A DNA stretch of 64,000 nucleotides from Lathyrus oleraceus (GCF_024323335.1 NC_066581.1:299234536-299298535), one strand, 5' to 3'; positions 10,615-22,066 are shown, counted from the first letter of the stretch. The notes: generated by a model from the letters alone, not told the origin. A program made the numbers and translations.

Positions 10615-13600
10615 ATGGATCTCGAACAAACTGTCAAAGATCTCCAGACTCAAAATGCTCAGTTCAAGGAGATGATGCTAAGCCTATCCAAGGGGCAGGA
10701 GGAACTGAAGGCTCTTTTGGTCGAAAAGAAGAAAGACAAGAAGGCTGTGAGTTTCATTAACCCAGGAAGAAGGCGTAAAGGACAGGCTACGGGAATCAAA
10801 TTTGGAATCCCGAATGGTCCAGAAGATGAGGCGGAGAATGATTCAGAGGAAGAGGATGCTGATTTCTCCAACCCTGAGGATGACGATGAGAACTATGAAA
10901 ATGAACAGTACTCTCCGAAAGACGATAAGTACAAATTACTGGAAGAGCGCATGCTAGCCATGGAGGGTCAGAAGGCGCCTGGTCTGGATTTCGAAAGTTT
11001 GGGTCTGGTCTCCGATGTGACCATTCCTCGCAAATTCAAAATCCCCACTTTCACTAAGTACGATGGTGCGTCTTGTCCTCAGATGCATCTAAGGGCTTAT
11101 GTGAGGAAGATCCAGCCGCATACCACTGATAAGAAACTATGGATCCATTTCTTCCAAGAAAGTCTGTCTGGCACTCAGTTGGAATGGTATTATCAGCTCG
11201 AGAGCTCTGACATCCGCACCTGGACTGATTTAGCAACAGCCTTCTATAAGCAGTACCAGTATAATTCTGAGCTAGCGCCTACTCGGCTGCAGTTGCAGAG
11301 TATGGCCATGGGATCTAAAGAAAGCTTCAAAGAGTATGCTCAGAAATGGAGAGATTTGGCCGGCAGGGTCAAACCCCCTATGACTGACCGAGAATTAGTA
11401 GACCTGTTCATGGGTACCCTGACTGGCCCATTCTACAGCCACCTACTGGGGAGTTCTTCATCAGGTTTCACTGAACTTATAGTGACAGGTGAACGGGTAG
11501 AGAGCGGCATTCGAAGTGGAAAGTTACAGGCAGCTACTTCTACAAGCAGTAAAAAGTCCTATCATGGGAAGAATGAGTCAAATGCTGTGTACGGTCAAAA
11601 GAATCATAATAAGAAAAATGGTGACCATGCCGTGGGAGCAGTGACAATCGCAGCCCCGCCAGCTCAAAACTTCCAGCAAAGACAAGACAGACCAAGAAGG
11701 CAGTTTACCAAGCTCAATATGACTTTAGCACAAGCACTGCAAAGTATGCTAAAGGCGAACTTAATCACTCTCAGAGGTCCTCCTGCAAATGTCAACACTG
11801 CTTCCCCTCGTTATAATCCCAATGCCAGGTGTGCATATCACTCCGATAGCCCCGGGCACGATACAAACGATTGCTGGTTGTTAAAGAATAAAATTCAGGA
11901 TATGGTCGACGCTAGGGAAATTGAGTTCGAGCCTCCGGAGACTCCTAATGTCATCACTGCTCCTATGCCTAATCATGACAAGGCTGTTAATGCTCTCGAT
12001 GGCGATTCTCTCATCACTACTGTAGCGGACTTAACATCTCCTCTCCCGATCATAAAGAGGAATTTATTGCAAGCTGGTTTATTTCCAGGTTGTACTGAAG
12101 ATTGCAATCTCTGCGTACTCCGGTCCGAAAACTGTTTGAAATTGAAGAATGGTATTCAACAGCTGATGGACGATCGTACAATTCTCTTTGAAAGGGTCTC
12201 TAAGGCGGAAAAGCCTATTGAAGAAGTATCTGTGATTGCAAGGTCCAAAGGTCCAGTAAAGATTACTGCTCCCAGAGTACCTGTGAAGATCATTGCTGAG
12301 CCCAAGGTAGCCCCCCTGATCATTACTACACCTGGCCCAGTACCATATTCCTCGAGCAAAGCCATTCCGTGGAATTATGGAGGTGATGTTTACATCCATG
12401 GTGTAAAGCAAGTTGGCAATTCTGCTAATCCTAATGATATTGTTGGGACTAGTAAAGTTACTCGAAGCGGAAGGATCTTCTCTCCAGAAATCTCACCTCC
12501 GGTTCCCGAAAACCGAGGAAAGGAACCAGTCAACCCTTCTCAGTCAGAGATACCGATCAAAGCTACTACTGAAGACGTTGCCAAACGAGAAATGGAAGAA
12601 ATGCTGAAAATCATCCGCAAGAGTGATTTCGATGTGGTAGAACAGTTGGGGCATACTCCTTCCAAAATCTCAATGTTGTCCTTGTTGTTATCTTCCGAAT
12701 CTCATGCCAATGCCTTGATAAAATTCCTGAAGACTGCCCATGTACCTCAGGAGACCTCCGTCGATCAGTTCGAAAACTATGTTGCTAATCTGACTGTCGA
12801 CGGTGGCCTAGGTTTTTCCAATGCTAACCTGACGCCGGCGGGAAAGAACCACAATAGAGCCCTGCATATCTCCATTGAGTGTAAAGGGATCACCCTGTCT
12901 CATGTGTTGATCGATAATGGATCCTCTTTGAATGTGTTACCGAAAGCCGTGCTCGATAAACTTGACTGCAAGAGCATTGAATTGAAGCCTAGTGACATTG
13001 TGGTGCGTGCTTACGATGGTGCAAAGAGTGTTGTCCATGGTGAAGTGGTTCTCCCTATCAAGATAGGACCTCAGGTTTTCGACACTACTTTTCACGTAAT
13101 GAACATTCGCCCCGCTTATTCCTGCTTACTGGGACGCCCTTGGATTCATGAGGCAGGTGCTGTAGCTTCGTCTCTCCATCAAAAGCTGAGATATCCAATA
13201 GAGGGTAAGATTGTCACTGTGTGTGGGGAAGAGGAGTATATTGTCAGTAGTGTGCATACCTTCAGATACATTGAGATGGATGGTGAATTCTTCGAGACTC
13301 CGTCTCAGTCATTTGAAGTGGTTCCTCCGCCCCGTCCTGTCCTTAAGCCAACTCCCCTTGTGCCCGAGGTTATTCGAGCTTCTCCTGCCATGGTTTCCCT
13401 GAAGGACGCTCAAGCTGTGGTTGAAGATGGCGGCCGTATCGGCTGGGGTCAACTGATCAACGTACCGTACAAGTCTGACAAATTTGGCCTGGGGTTCAGC
13501 TCTGACAAGAGTCAAATTAATGTTGTAGAAGATGCTGACAGCGATTGCGACCTGGATAGCTGGATTTTCCCAACAATTGGTGACAGACTCAATAATTGGA

Positions 13601-13641
13601 AGGCTGAAGACACTATCCCGATTTCCTTTAGTCAGGAGTAA
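10615..13641 (+). CDS. Tat gag-protease ORF (1008 aa)
   Basis: This encodes the capsid/nucleocapsid precursor and the aspartic protease of the Tat element. The start is in AAAAATGG, a good plant context. Residues 1-45 look coiled-coil-like, followed by a basic stretch and an acidic segment (about 65-100). The retrotransposon Gag domain spans about residues 140-300. A zinc-finger-like motif CX2HX5HX4C lies at residues 406-420, with a second Cys-rich module (CTEDCNLC) at about 490-505. Both are followed by a similar helix (LLKNKIQDMVD and LKNGIQQLMDD), so the module is duplicated. The protease has IDNGSS with Asp767 and the flap/second-strand region to about 850. There are no internal stops. 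The stop codon TAA at 13639 lies inside the predicted intron, so the ORF may be extended into pol by splicing. Confidence 0.95.
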   Translation: MDLEQTVKDLQTQNAQFKEMMLSLSKGQEELKALLVEKKKDKKAVSFINPGRRRKGQATGIKFGIPNGPEDEAENDSEEEDADFSNPEDDDENYENEQYSPKDDKYKLLEERMLAMEGQKAPGLDFESLGLVSDVTIPRKFKIPTFTKYDGASCPQMHLRAYVRKIQPHTTDKKLWIHFFQESLSGTQLEWYYQLESSDIRTWTDLATAFYKQYQYNSELAPTRLQLQSMAMGSKESFKEYAQKWRDLAGRVKPPMTDRELVDLFMGTLTGPFYSHLLGSSSSGFTELIVTGERVESGIRSGKLQAATSTSSKKSYHGKNESNAVYGQKNHNKKNGDHAVGAVTIAAPPAQNFQQRQDRPRRQFTKLNMTLAQALQSMLKANLITLRGPPANVNTASPRYNPNARCAYHSDSPGHDTNDCWLLKNKIQDMVDAREIEFEPPETPNVITAPMPNHDKAVNALDGDSLITTVADLTSPLPIIKRNLLQAGLFPGCTEDCNLCVLRSENCLKLKNGIQQLMDDRTILFERVSKAEKPIEEVSVIARSKGPVKITAPRVPVKIIAEPKVAPLIITTPGPVPYSSSKAIPWNYGGDVYIHGVKQVGNSANPNDIVGTSKVTRSGRIFSPEISPPVPENRGKEPVNPSQSEIPIKATTEDVAKREMEEMLKIIRKSDFDVVEQLGHTPSKISMLSLLLSSESHANALIKFLKTAHVPQETSVDQFENYVANLTVDGGLGFSNANLTPAGKNHNRALHISIECKGITLSHVLIDNGSSLNVLPKAVLDKLDCKSIELKPSDIVVRAYDGAKSVVHGEVVLPIKIGPQVFDTTFHVMNIRPAYSCLLGRPWIHEAGAVASSLHQKLRYPIEGKIVTVCGEEEYIVSSVHTFRYIEMDGEFFETPSQSFEVVPPPRPVLKPTPLVPEVIRASPAMVSLKDAQAVVEDGGRIGWGQLINVPYKSDKFGLGFSSDKSQINVVEDADSDCDLDSWIFPTIGDRLNNWKAEDTIPISFSQE

Positions 13642-13883
13642 TTGTTATTGTCTATTTTAGTGTTGCAAATTTTTGTTTTTTTTTACAATTGAACTTCTCC
13701 AAGCGTTGTGTCTATGCCCGGGGCACAATAGCTAATTTGTTAAGGGTTTTGTCATCTTCATAAGCATATTCATATTCAATAAATCAATGGACTTTTTGCA
13801 TTCAAATATTGCGCTCTTTATCTTTTCTGTCATCTTCCAAACTAGCTATGTTTTCTTACACACACTCACGTAACGAATTGCAG
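13638..13883 (+). other. Predicted intron between protease and RT
   Basis: GT at 13638-13639 (context CAGGA|GTAATT) and AG at 13882-13883 (context AATTGCAG|ATCC) bound 246 bp that is T-rich near the donor. Removing it deletes the gag-protease stop and leaves the reading frame continuous into RT with no stop before 17353. Ogre elements are known to carry an intron at this place, and the sequence downstream of the acceptor, including ENPIYQAEDG, is typical Tat. The splice sites are predicted, not proven. Confidence 0.8.
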
Positions 13884-16800
13884 ATCCATACCCACTCTGG
13901 ATCCTGTTGACAATAGTTCTACTACTGTTCATTATGACTTTGAAAATCCGATCTACCAAGCCGAGGATGGAGGTGAGGAAGATTGTGAAGTACCTGGAGA
14001 ACTTGCCAGACTGTTACTGCAGGAAGAAAGGACTATACAACCACACGGGGAGTCAGTTGAGACTGTAAATCTGGGTACTGAAGTGGACAAGAAAGAAGTC
14101 AAAATAGGAGCAGGCTTGGAAAGCAGTGTCAAAAGAAGGTTGATTCAGATGTTGCATGACTATGTAGAGATCTTTGCTTGGTCTTATGAAGACATGCCAG
14201 GACTGGATACCGATATAGTAGTACATCGACTGCCAACGAGGGAAGAATGTCGCCCTATTAAGCAAAAGGTTCGTCGCATGCGTCCTGAAATGTCTGAGAA
14301 AATCAAAGCTGAGGTGATGAAACAATTTGATGCAGGTTTTCTGGCTGTTACTTCTTATCCTCAATGGGTTGCTAATGTGGTACCAGTGCCGAAGAAGGAT
14401 GGTAAGGTGCGAATGTGTGTAGATTACCGAGACCTGAATAAAGCGAGTCCCAAGGATGACTTTCCACTCCCGCACATTGATGTTCTGGTAGATAACACCG
14501 CTCAACACAAGGTGTTCTCATTCATGGATGGATTCTCAGGTTACAACCAGATTAAGATGGCGCCTGAGGACATGGAGAAAACTACGTTTGTGATGCAATG
14601 GGGCACGTTCTGTTATAAAGTAATGCCGTTTGGTTTAAAGAATGCAGGGGCAACGTACCAGCGTGCTATGGTGGTTTTGTTCCATGATATGATCCATCAT
14701 GAAATAGAAGTATACGTGGATGACATGATAGCCAGATCTCATACTGAGGAGGAACATCTCGATCATTTGTACAAATTGTTTGAGAGGTTGAAGAAATACA
14801 AGCTAAGATTGAACCCGAACAAATGCACCTTTGGAGTAAGGTCCGGCAAACTCCTGGGCTTTATTGTCAGTGGTAAAGGGATTGAGGTTGACCCGGCCAA
14901 GGTGAGAGCTATTCAAGAAATGCCAGTTCCCCGTACAGATAAAGAAGTCAGAGGTTTCTTGGGACGGTTGAATTACATTGCCCGATTTATCTCCCATTTG
15001 ACTGCCACCTGCAAACCCCTCTTCCAGCTACTGAGGAAAAGTCAAGAGATGATATGGAATGAGGAATGTCAAGAAGCTTTTGACAAAATCAAGAAGAATC
15101 TTCAAGAACCTCCAATTCTGATGCCACCAGTTGAAGGAAGACCTCTAATCATGTATTTAACCGTGTTAGAAAATTCAATGGGGTGTGTATTGGGGCAACA
15201 TGACGAGTCTGGTCGAAAAGAGCATGCCATATACTACCTTAGCAAAAAGTTTACCGACTGTGAAACAAGATACTCACTGCTCGAGAGAACTTGCTGTGCT
15301 TTGGCCTGGGCTGCTCGCCGACTAAGACAGTATATGTTGAATCATACCACTTTGTTGATTTCTAAGATGGATCCCATCAAATACATATTCGAGAAACCTG
15401 CCCTCTCCGGAAGAATAGCGAGATGGCAGATGATCTTAACAGAGTACGATATCCAGTATACTACCCAGAAAGCAATCAAAGGAAGCGTGCTAGCTGATCA
15501 TCTGGCTCATCAAGCGGTGGACGATTACCAATCTATGAATTTTGAGTTTCCAGATGAGGATGTCATGTTTGTCACTGATTATGAAAAACCTAGACCGGAT
15601 GAAGGACCCGAATGGGGATCCCGATGGACTATGGTTTTTGATGGGTCTTCTAATGCATTGGGCAATGGTGTTGGTGTGGTAATCATTTCTCCCGAGGGTT
15701 ACCATACGCCTTTCACTGCTAGACTATGTTTTCATTGTACCAATAATATGGCTGAGTATGAAGCATGTATTTTGGGACTCAAGGCTGCTATAGACCGGCG
15801 GGTCAGATTTTTGAGTGTGTACGGAGACTCAGCATTAGTAATCAGTCAGATCAAAGGAGAATGGGACACTAAGCATCCGAATCTCATCCCTTACCGAGAA
15901 CGGGTGATGACATTAATCCCATACTTTGAAGAGATAACATTCGAACATATCCCACGGGAAGAGAACCAGTTGGCAGACGCATTAGCTACCATGTCATCTA
16001 TGTTCAGAGTCAGATGGGACAATGAAGCTCCCAGGATCACCATTGGACGGTTAGATGAACCAGCATACTGTTATGAACTTAACACTGAGAAGGTACCGGA
16101 GAAACCTTGGTTCCACGACGTAAGAAGATATTTAGAAGCTCAGGAATACCCTGAAGAGGCATCCATCAATGACAGAAAATTCCTGAGGAAGTTCTCCGCT
16201 AAATTCTTTCTGAGTAACGGAGTATTATACAAACGTAATCATGATTCGACTCTGCTTCGCTGTGTGGATAAAAAGGAAGCAGAAAGGATTATGGAAGACA
16301 TGCATGACGGTATTTTTGGGACTCATTCTAATGGACATACAATGGCCAAGAAGACTCTGAGATCAGGGTATTATTGGTCTACCATGGAAGCGGATTGCCA
16401 CCATCACTCCAGAACCTGTCACAAGTGTCAGATCTATGCGGACAAAGTACATGTGCCTCCTGCTCCATTGAACGTGTTGACAGCTCCTTGGCCCTTTGCA
16501 ATGTGGGGCATCGATATGATCGGAGAGATTAAACCTACGGCTTCTAATGGACATCGCTTCATTCTCGTCGCTATTGATTACTTCGCAAAGTGGGTAGAGG
16601 CAGCCTCATTCGCTTCTGTCACCAAGAATGTGGTGGCACGGTTCATCAAGAATAGTCTTATTTGTCGATATGGCATCCCTGAAAGAATTATCACTGATAA
16701 TGGTACTAATTTGAACAACAAGATGATTACTGAACTCTGCACGCAGTTCAAAATTAAGCACCATAACTCCTCTCCGTACCGGCCAAAGATGAATGGCGCC

Positions 16801-17355
16801 GTAGAGGCTGCTAATAAGAACATCAAGAAGATCATACAAAAGATGACAGTAACGTACAAAGACTGGCATGAGATGTTACCGTTTGCTCTTCACGGTTATC
16901 GCACTTCAGTACGCACTTCGACAGGGGCAACTCCTTTCTCTTTAGTCTATGGAACGGAAGCCGTTTTACCAGTGGAAGTCCAGATTCCCTCTCTAAGAAT
17001 CATGAAAGAGGCGGGCTTAGATGAAGATGAATGGATCCAGACTCGACTCGATCAGATAAACTTGATTGACGAGAAGAGACTTGCGGCTGTTTGTCACGGG
17101 CAGATATATCAGAAGCGCATGACCCAAGCATTTAACAAAAGAGTCAAGAGACAGGTGTATCAAATTGGCGATTTAGTGATAAAGCGTATCATCCTACCAC
17201 AAGGGGACCCCAGAGGCAAATGGACTCCCACATACGAAGGGCCATTTGTGGTTAAAAAGGTATTCTCCGGTGGAGCCATGGTACTTGCTACAATGGATGG
17301 CGAAGACTTCCCACATCCTGTGAACGCGGACATAGTTAAAAAATACTACGCATAA
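13884..17355 (+). CDS. Tat pol: RT, two RNase H domains, integrase
   Basis: This is the exon after the predicted intron; its first ATG is at 14083, and the residue numbers here count from that ATG. RT spans about 50-330 with YVDD at 211-214. The native Ty3 RNase H spans about 345-440; the positions where catalytic Asp is expected read VLENS and ISKMD, so it looks inactive. An archaeal-type RNase H, the hallmark of Tat, follows at about 513-645 with D520, E558, D582 and D632 all present. Integrase has the HHCC zinc module at about 745-785 and a catalytic triad D811, D872, E908 (last spacing 35). No chromodomain is seen, as expected for Tat. The frame is open throughout. The stop TAA is followed within 10 bases by the hairpin array. 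Confidence 0.96.
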
Positions 17356-17361
17356 CAGAGG

Positions 17362-17540
17362 CCCGCTAGGTCGACGTACCTAGGCAAAAGTAAGGGCATC
17401 CCGGCGAACTAAAAGGGTTCGGGCAAAAATTAGGGATAAATATATAAAGACGTATACCCGGCAAGTCGAAAACCTGAAAAGGCGGCTTGGGCAAGAAGGG
17501 GTATCCCGGTGGACTGAAAACCTGAAAAGGCGGTCCAGGC
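17362..17540 (+). other. Array of four covarying RNA hairpins after the pol stop
   Basis: Four 6-bp stems occur in series, each preceded by CCCG(G) and followed by GGCAA-like sequence (GCAA in the first). Arms are 17366-17371/17378-17383, 17405-17410/17416-17421, 17462-17467/17484-17489 and 17510-17515/17532-17537. Stem sequences differ (CTAGGT, CGAACT, CAAGTC, TGGACT) but all pair, using one G-T wobble in each of the last three. The last two share an identical 16-nt loop, GAAAACCTGAAAAGGC, which itself folds as CCT-GAAA-AGG with a GNRA tetraloop. The array is non-coding and its function is unknown. Confidence 0.75.
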
Positions 17541-19781
17541 AAAAATTAGGGATTAAAGCGTATGACTATGTCCCGTTCTCTGTCTGCTTCAACCAAGTTC
17601 AAGGGACTGAACAAGCCAATCACTTCTATCCGACAGCAGGAGATGAGATGCTTGAAGACATAATGACAGTGGTGGAATTAGAATCGATAGGACTTTTTCT
17701 GCATAACTTTCTCTTTGTTTGCTCGACGATTTCCTCTTACTAGGATTTCTGTCTCCTTGTACACAGATTGCCTGTTCATAGGCCCTCTTTCAAAATCAAT
17801 GCAATTTTATTTTTACTTTCCCGTTTTGTTTGCATAAACGTCCATTGATTTAACTTGAATTGATATATGCATTTGAATATGATCAATGTTTATCAAAATA
17901 CATGCATGAAATAACAATGACAATTACTAAAGGACTTCAGGATCGAGGAGAAGGTCTAACCAGGCTTCCCAATGAATCCGTTGCTAATTCGATTCCCCGG
18001 CAACGCCAGTTATCCCCCAGAAGAACCTGGCATCACTAGACTGGTCATCTCTTCTACCCCCAGCCAGACTCTGTTGAATATCTCTGCCATCAGATAAAGG
18101 TCAAATACCCCCAGCTGAGACAGGGTCATCAATACAAATATCTCCGACCAGAGGACTGAGATTTATTCCCCCAGTAGAGTCCCCTGGAAGAACGTTTCAG
18201 ACACATAGTGCATTCATTACATCATTTCACATCACATACCTACATACAATTTTCATCCCGCATCATATACATTACATCATTTCATAACATATACATGCAT
18301 ACAATGTTCGCATTTATTTCAGACGCATAATTCATTCATTACATCATCTCACAGCACACGCAGGCATACAACATTTGCATCTCATGCATCATGACATGGC
18401 ATGAAGCTAACTTTATTTTTCAGGTCAATTATCCTCCTGACATAGTCAAAACAAAGGTCCATTCAGAAGGACATCCTTATCAGTTACATTCAGGATTCAA
18501 CTACATCTTTCAGATATACTCCATGGCAACATTCATTCTGACATCCTCCTAACGATGGCATCTATAAGCCCATCCCCAGTAAATTGTTGCAAATACAACA
18601 GATACCAATACTATCAGATACAGCCTAACGTACGGTTCACTCTGATTCAGCTCAACATATGACCTTCAACAACTCAGATACGATCTAGCGTACGATCCAT
18701 TCTGATCTTCTTCAACTCGAATACAGTCTAATGTACGACCAAGTTAGACCAGAGGCTGCTCAAATACAGTCTAATGTACGACCAAGTTAGACCCTCATCC
18801 CTTGCTCAGGTGCTACCTTCGGACAGGTACATTCCTGAATGGTAGTCTGGTATATGGCTACTTCCCTTGCTCAGGTGCTACCTTCGGACAGGTACATTCC
18901 TGAATGGTAGTCTGGTATATGGCTACTTCCCTTGCTCAGGTGCTACCTTCGGACAGGTACATTCCTGAATGGTAGTCTGGTATATGGCTGCTTCCCTTGC
19001 TCAGGTGCTACCTTCGGACAGGTACATTCCTGAATGGTAATCTGGTATATGGCTACTTCCCTTGCTCAGGTGCTACCTTCGGACAGGTACATTCCTGAAT
19101 GGTAGTCTGATATACGGCTACTCCCCTTGCTCAGGTGCTACCTTCGGACAGGTACATTCCTGAATGGTAGTCTGGTATACGGCTACTCCCCTTGCTCAGG
19201 TGCTACCTTCGGACAGGTACATTCCTGAATGGTAGTCTGGTATACGGCTACCCCCTTTACTCAAATGCTACCTTCGGACAGGTACATTTCTGAATGGTAG
19301 TCTGGTATACGACTACTCCCTCTTCAAGCAGATTCAGCCTAACGGACGGCTCATTCTGCAACTCAGAACCGATCTAGCGTACGATCCGTTCTGATCTTTC
19401 ATCCCCATCAAAGTCATCCGCCTAACGAACAGCTCACTCTGATACCCAGATATGGTCCAGTGTATGATCCATTCTGATCCCTTATCCCCAGCAGCATATA
19501 GCATACTCTGACTCCCCCAGCGAAGTCAACAGCATGATGGATGATTCACTATACGGTCTAGCGTATGACCCGGTATGACGTCCATGTATTCAGACATTGT
19601 CTAACGTACGACACAATCTGGAAATCTCCTCATCAAACTACCTGGATGGCATCTTTAAGCCCATCTCCACCAAGACTAATTGGCAAGTGCAAATTTTTGG
19701 GGCATTCTAGTGTTCAATAATCTTTCACCTCCAGACCACGAACGGTACACACCATTCTAACTCTCTCGGTTCAAGAATATT
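17541..19781 (+). other. Non-coding 3' region of the Tat element
   Basis: 2.2 kb without an ORF lies between the hairpin array and the PPT. It contains CATACATTACATCA-type short repeats (18200-18380), degenerate ~30-bp units around CAGTCTAAYGTACGACC (18600-18793 and 19325-19640) and the 65-bp array. Tat-lineage 3' regions are known to be hypervariable and repeat-rich. Confidence 0.75.
18801..19320 (+). repeat. 65-bp tandem array, eight copies
   Basis: Units start at 18801, 18866, 18931, 18996, 19061, 19126, 19191 and 19256, an exact period of 65. The landmark is CTTGCTCAGGTGCTACCTTC, followed by GGACAGGTACATTCCTGAAT. The last copy is the most diverged (TTTACTCAAATG). Copies differ by only a few bases, so expansion is recent. 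Such arrays in Tat 3' regions are known seeds of satellite DNA. Confidence 0.95.
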
Positions 19782-19794
19782 GAACAGGGGCAGC
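19782..19794 (+). other. Polypurine tract of the Tat element
   Basis: GAACAGGGGCAGC lies directly before the 3' LTR. The AGGGG core is the likely plus-strand primer; the tract is short and broken by C. Confidence 0.7.
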
Positions 19795-22061
19795 TGTCAT
19801 ACCCCAAAATTTGCCCATTTATATTTCAAGACATTTTTCAAGGCATTCCGACTCATTTTCATGACACTGATCTTAAGGGAACGAAGGCCCAGCTCGCGAA
19901 TGACCCAAACTGACCTATTCGCTACACGCTCGCCTAGTGATAACATGAAAGTGGTTTATTTGGAAGCACAAGTAAAATGGAGGAAAAGAGGTGCAAAAAG
20001 GAGAGAAAACGAACCAAATAGCAAAGCCCAGCCCAAAGCGCAAGCCACAAATGCTGTGCTTGTGACGGACGTCACGGAGGGCGTGACGAGCGTCACGCAA
20101 AGCAGCCTTGTGACGGACGTCACACATGGTGTGACGAGCGTCACACCACTACCCTACTTTTTGGGCGCAAGTAACGCCTCAGAGACTTGAAGAGACGTTG
20201 AGGAGTGTTGGGCCCTATATCCACGCCATGAAATTAGCCACGTTGAAGAGCTCTTGGCAGCAAGTAGTTACTTAATGGTACCAATATAAATAGCCACGAA
20301 GAAAACCTAGAAAGGGGGGGGGGGGGGCTTTTTCCACATTTTTCCTTTGCCGTTTTCACTTTTGCATATTTTCTTTTCCAGCAGCTTAGGCATTTTTTTC
20401 CTACGAGTTCTACACTATTTTCCTTGCAATTTCCTATTTCTTTTTCAGCATTTAATTAGTTCTATTCACACAATAGTTTCTACAAAGGAAACTATTGTGT
20501 ACCTTTTACCGGATCCAACCTTACGTTAGGATCTAGTTTATTTTCTTCGCTTTAATTTGTTGTTTATTTGACGAATCCAAGGACAAATCCTGCCGGCTTG
20601 TGGCGGAGTGTTCAGGACTACTGTTTAACTTATTCCGAGTAACCCTAAAGGAAACCCGGAAGGAAAAGCCTACGGCAGCAAGGTCACTTCCGCTCAATTC
20701 GATCCGATCGGCCAATTCGAGGTTGCAATTCAATTGCCAACAGGTTTGCGTTACTATCACCGCTTTTTCCTAATGCACATGTGATATCATAATTGAATTC
20801 ATAAATATATTTGAGGTTTTGCATGTGGACTTAAGTATGCCTGGATACCTTGAATTGTTGTAATGGAGGCCGCTGTTTCGCTCTGTTTTGACCTTTACCC
20901 ATCCGACTTGTTTTATTATAACCAGGCTTTGTTTACCTGATACTATTACTGCTTTGGTGCAACTCTTGATTGCACCCTGATTTGGTACTCTAATCCGTTT
21001 GCTGAATTTTGTAAAGGTTCACCTGTCCCACGAAAGGATTGCTGTCTAGGTCTTCCACTTTATTTGTGGGATACCCTTGTGGAGATTCGCCCTAAATTAC
21101 TTAATTAATTTTAACGTGTTAATTTTAATGTATTAATTTTAATGTATTAATTTTAATGTATTGATTTTGATATGGAGGCTCTTCCTAATTACCTAATTGA
21201 CTTTAAAATATTGCCTTTAAATAAGTGATCTTGGACCTCTCTTTGCTGCCCTACGGTATTACGGTATAACGGTCATGTCCCGCGAATGTAGGGATACACT
21301 TAGCAAAGACCCTTCGATTAAATCATCATAAAATAAATCATAGTCCCTCGGATGTTGCCTTCGAAAATATGATTTTGTCCCTCGATGACCCTTCGGTGTA
21401 GCCTACGGTTAAATGATGATCGTCCCTGCAAATGCTAAGGTATCCTTACAACTGTTGCCTTCAATGACCTATCGATGACCCTACGATGACCCTTTTACAT
21501 CCAAAAGGCTAAAATTACTTACTTCTCAATAGTAAGGACAGTTTTACCCTCATAAGGATAGGAAACGTTCATAACGACCTCAGGAAGGTATAACTCTCAA
21601 TTACTGGATCATAACCTAAAACATTTTCCACCCCTCACACTTTACACTTTACAAATCCTAGAAAATCACCACTTGGTATACATTCATACTAGAATCATTA
21701 CCGAGTTATATTTTTCTAAACCATTTTCAAAATCAAAGGAGATAAATACTTTGTATACATTCATACGAGAATCATTACAAAGTTAAACTCTCTTTCAAAC
21801 ATTTTTTAAGCAATTCACCGACACTTTTCAGACAAAAATATAAGTGATCCAGCAATTAAGAGCCCATGGATAACCATGGATACAAAGGGTGCTAATACCT
21901 TCCCTTTGTATAATGTACCTCCCGAACCCAAAATCTATTGAGGTCTTTCCTGTTCTTTTCCTCCTTTCCTTATTGGATAAAAGAAAAGTCGGTGGCGACT
22001 CTTGCTATCCGCGACATTGCGATAAAAAGCAAAACACCCCAAGTCAGTTCACCGTATGACA
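19795..22061 (+). repeat. 3' LTR of the Tat element
   Basis: Same length and near-identical sequence to the 5' LTR (TGTCATAC to GTATGACA), followed by the GAGAG target duplication and then copia RT sequence. It carries the same TGACG cluster, TATA box (20285), stem-loops (from 20468) and PBS-like site (21993-22006). It has 14 G in the G-run against 15 in the 5' LTR. Confidence 0.97.
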
Positions 22062-22066
22062 GAGAG

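Larger units (their letters stand above)
7481..22061 (+). mobile_element. Complete Tat/Ogre-type Ty3 LTR retrotransposon
   Basis: The 14.6-kb element has LTRs of 2267 bp each, terminal inverted repeats TGTCATAC/GTATGACA and a 5-bp target duplication, GAGAG, at 7476-7480 and 22062-22066. The PBS is of the Ogre tRNA-Arg type, and the PPT lies just before the 3' LTR. Gag-protease and RT-RNaseH-integrase ORFs are both open, separated by an intron as known for Ogre. Unlike classical pea Ogre, no long extra ORF precedes gag. By eye the LTRs differ at only three substitutions plus two single-base indels, so the insertion is recent and the element may be autonomous. It lies in the same orientation as the copia it interrupts. 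Confidence 0.97.

Noticed and set aside
18801..19320. CRISPR-like regular repeat array
   Set aside because: The units are directly adjacent without variable spacers, in a plant retrotransposon; this is a simple tandem repeat.
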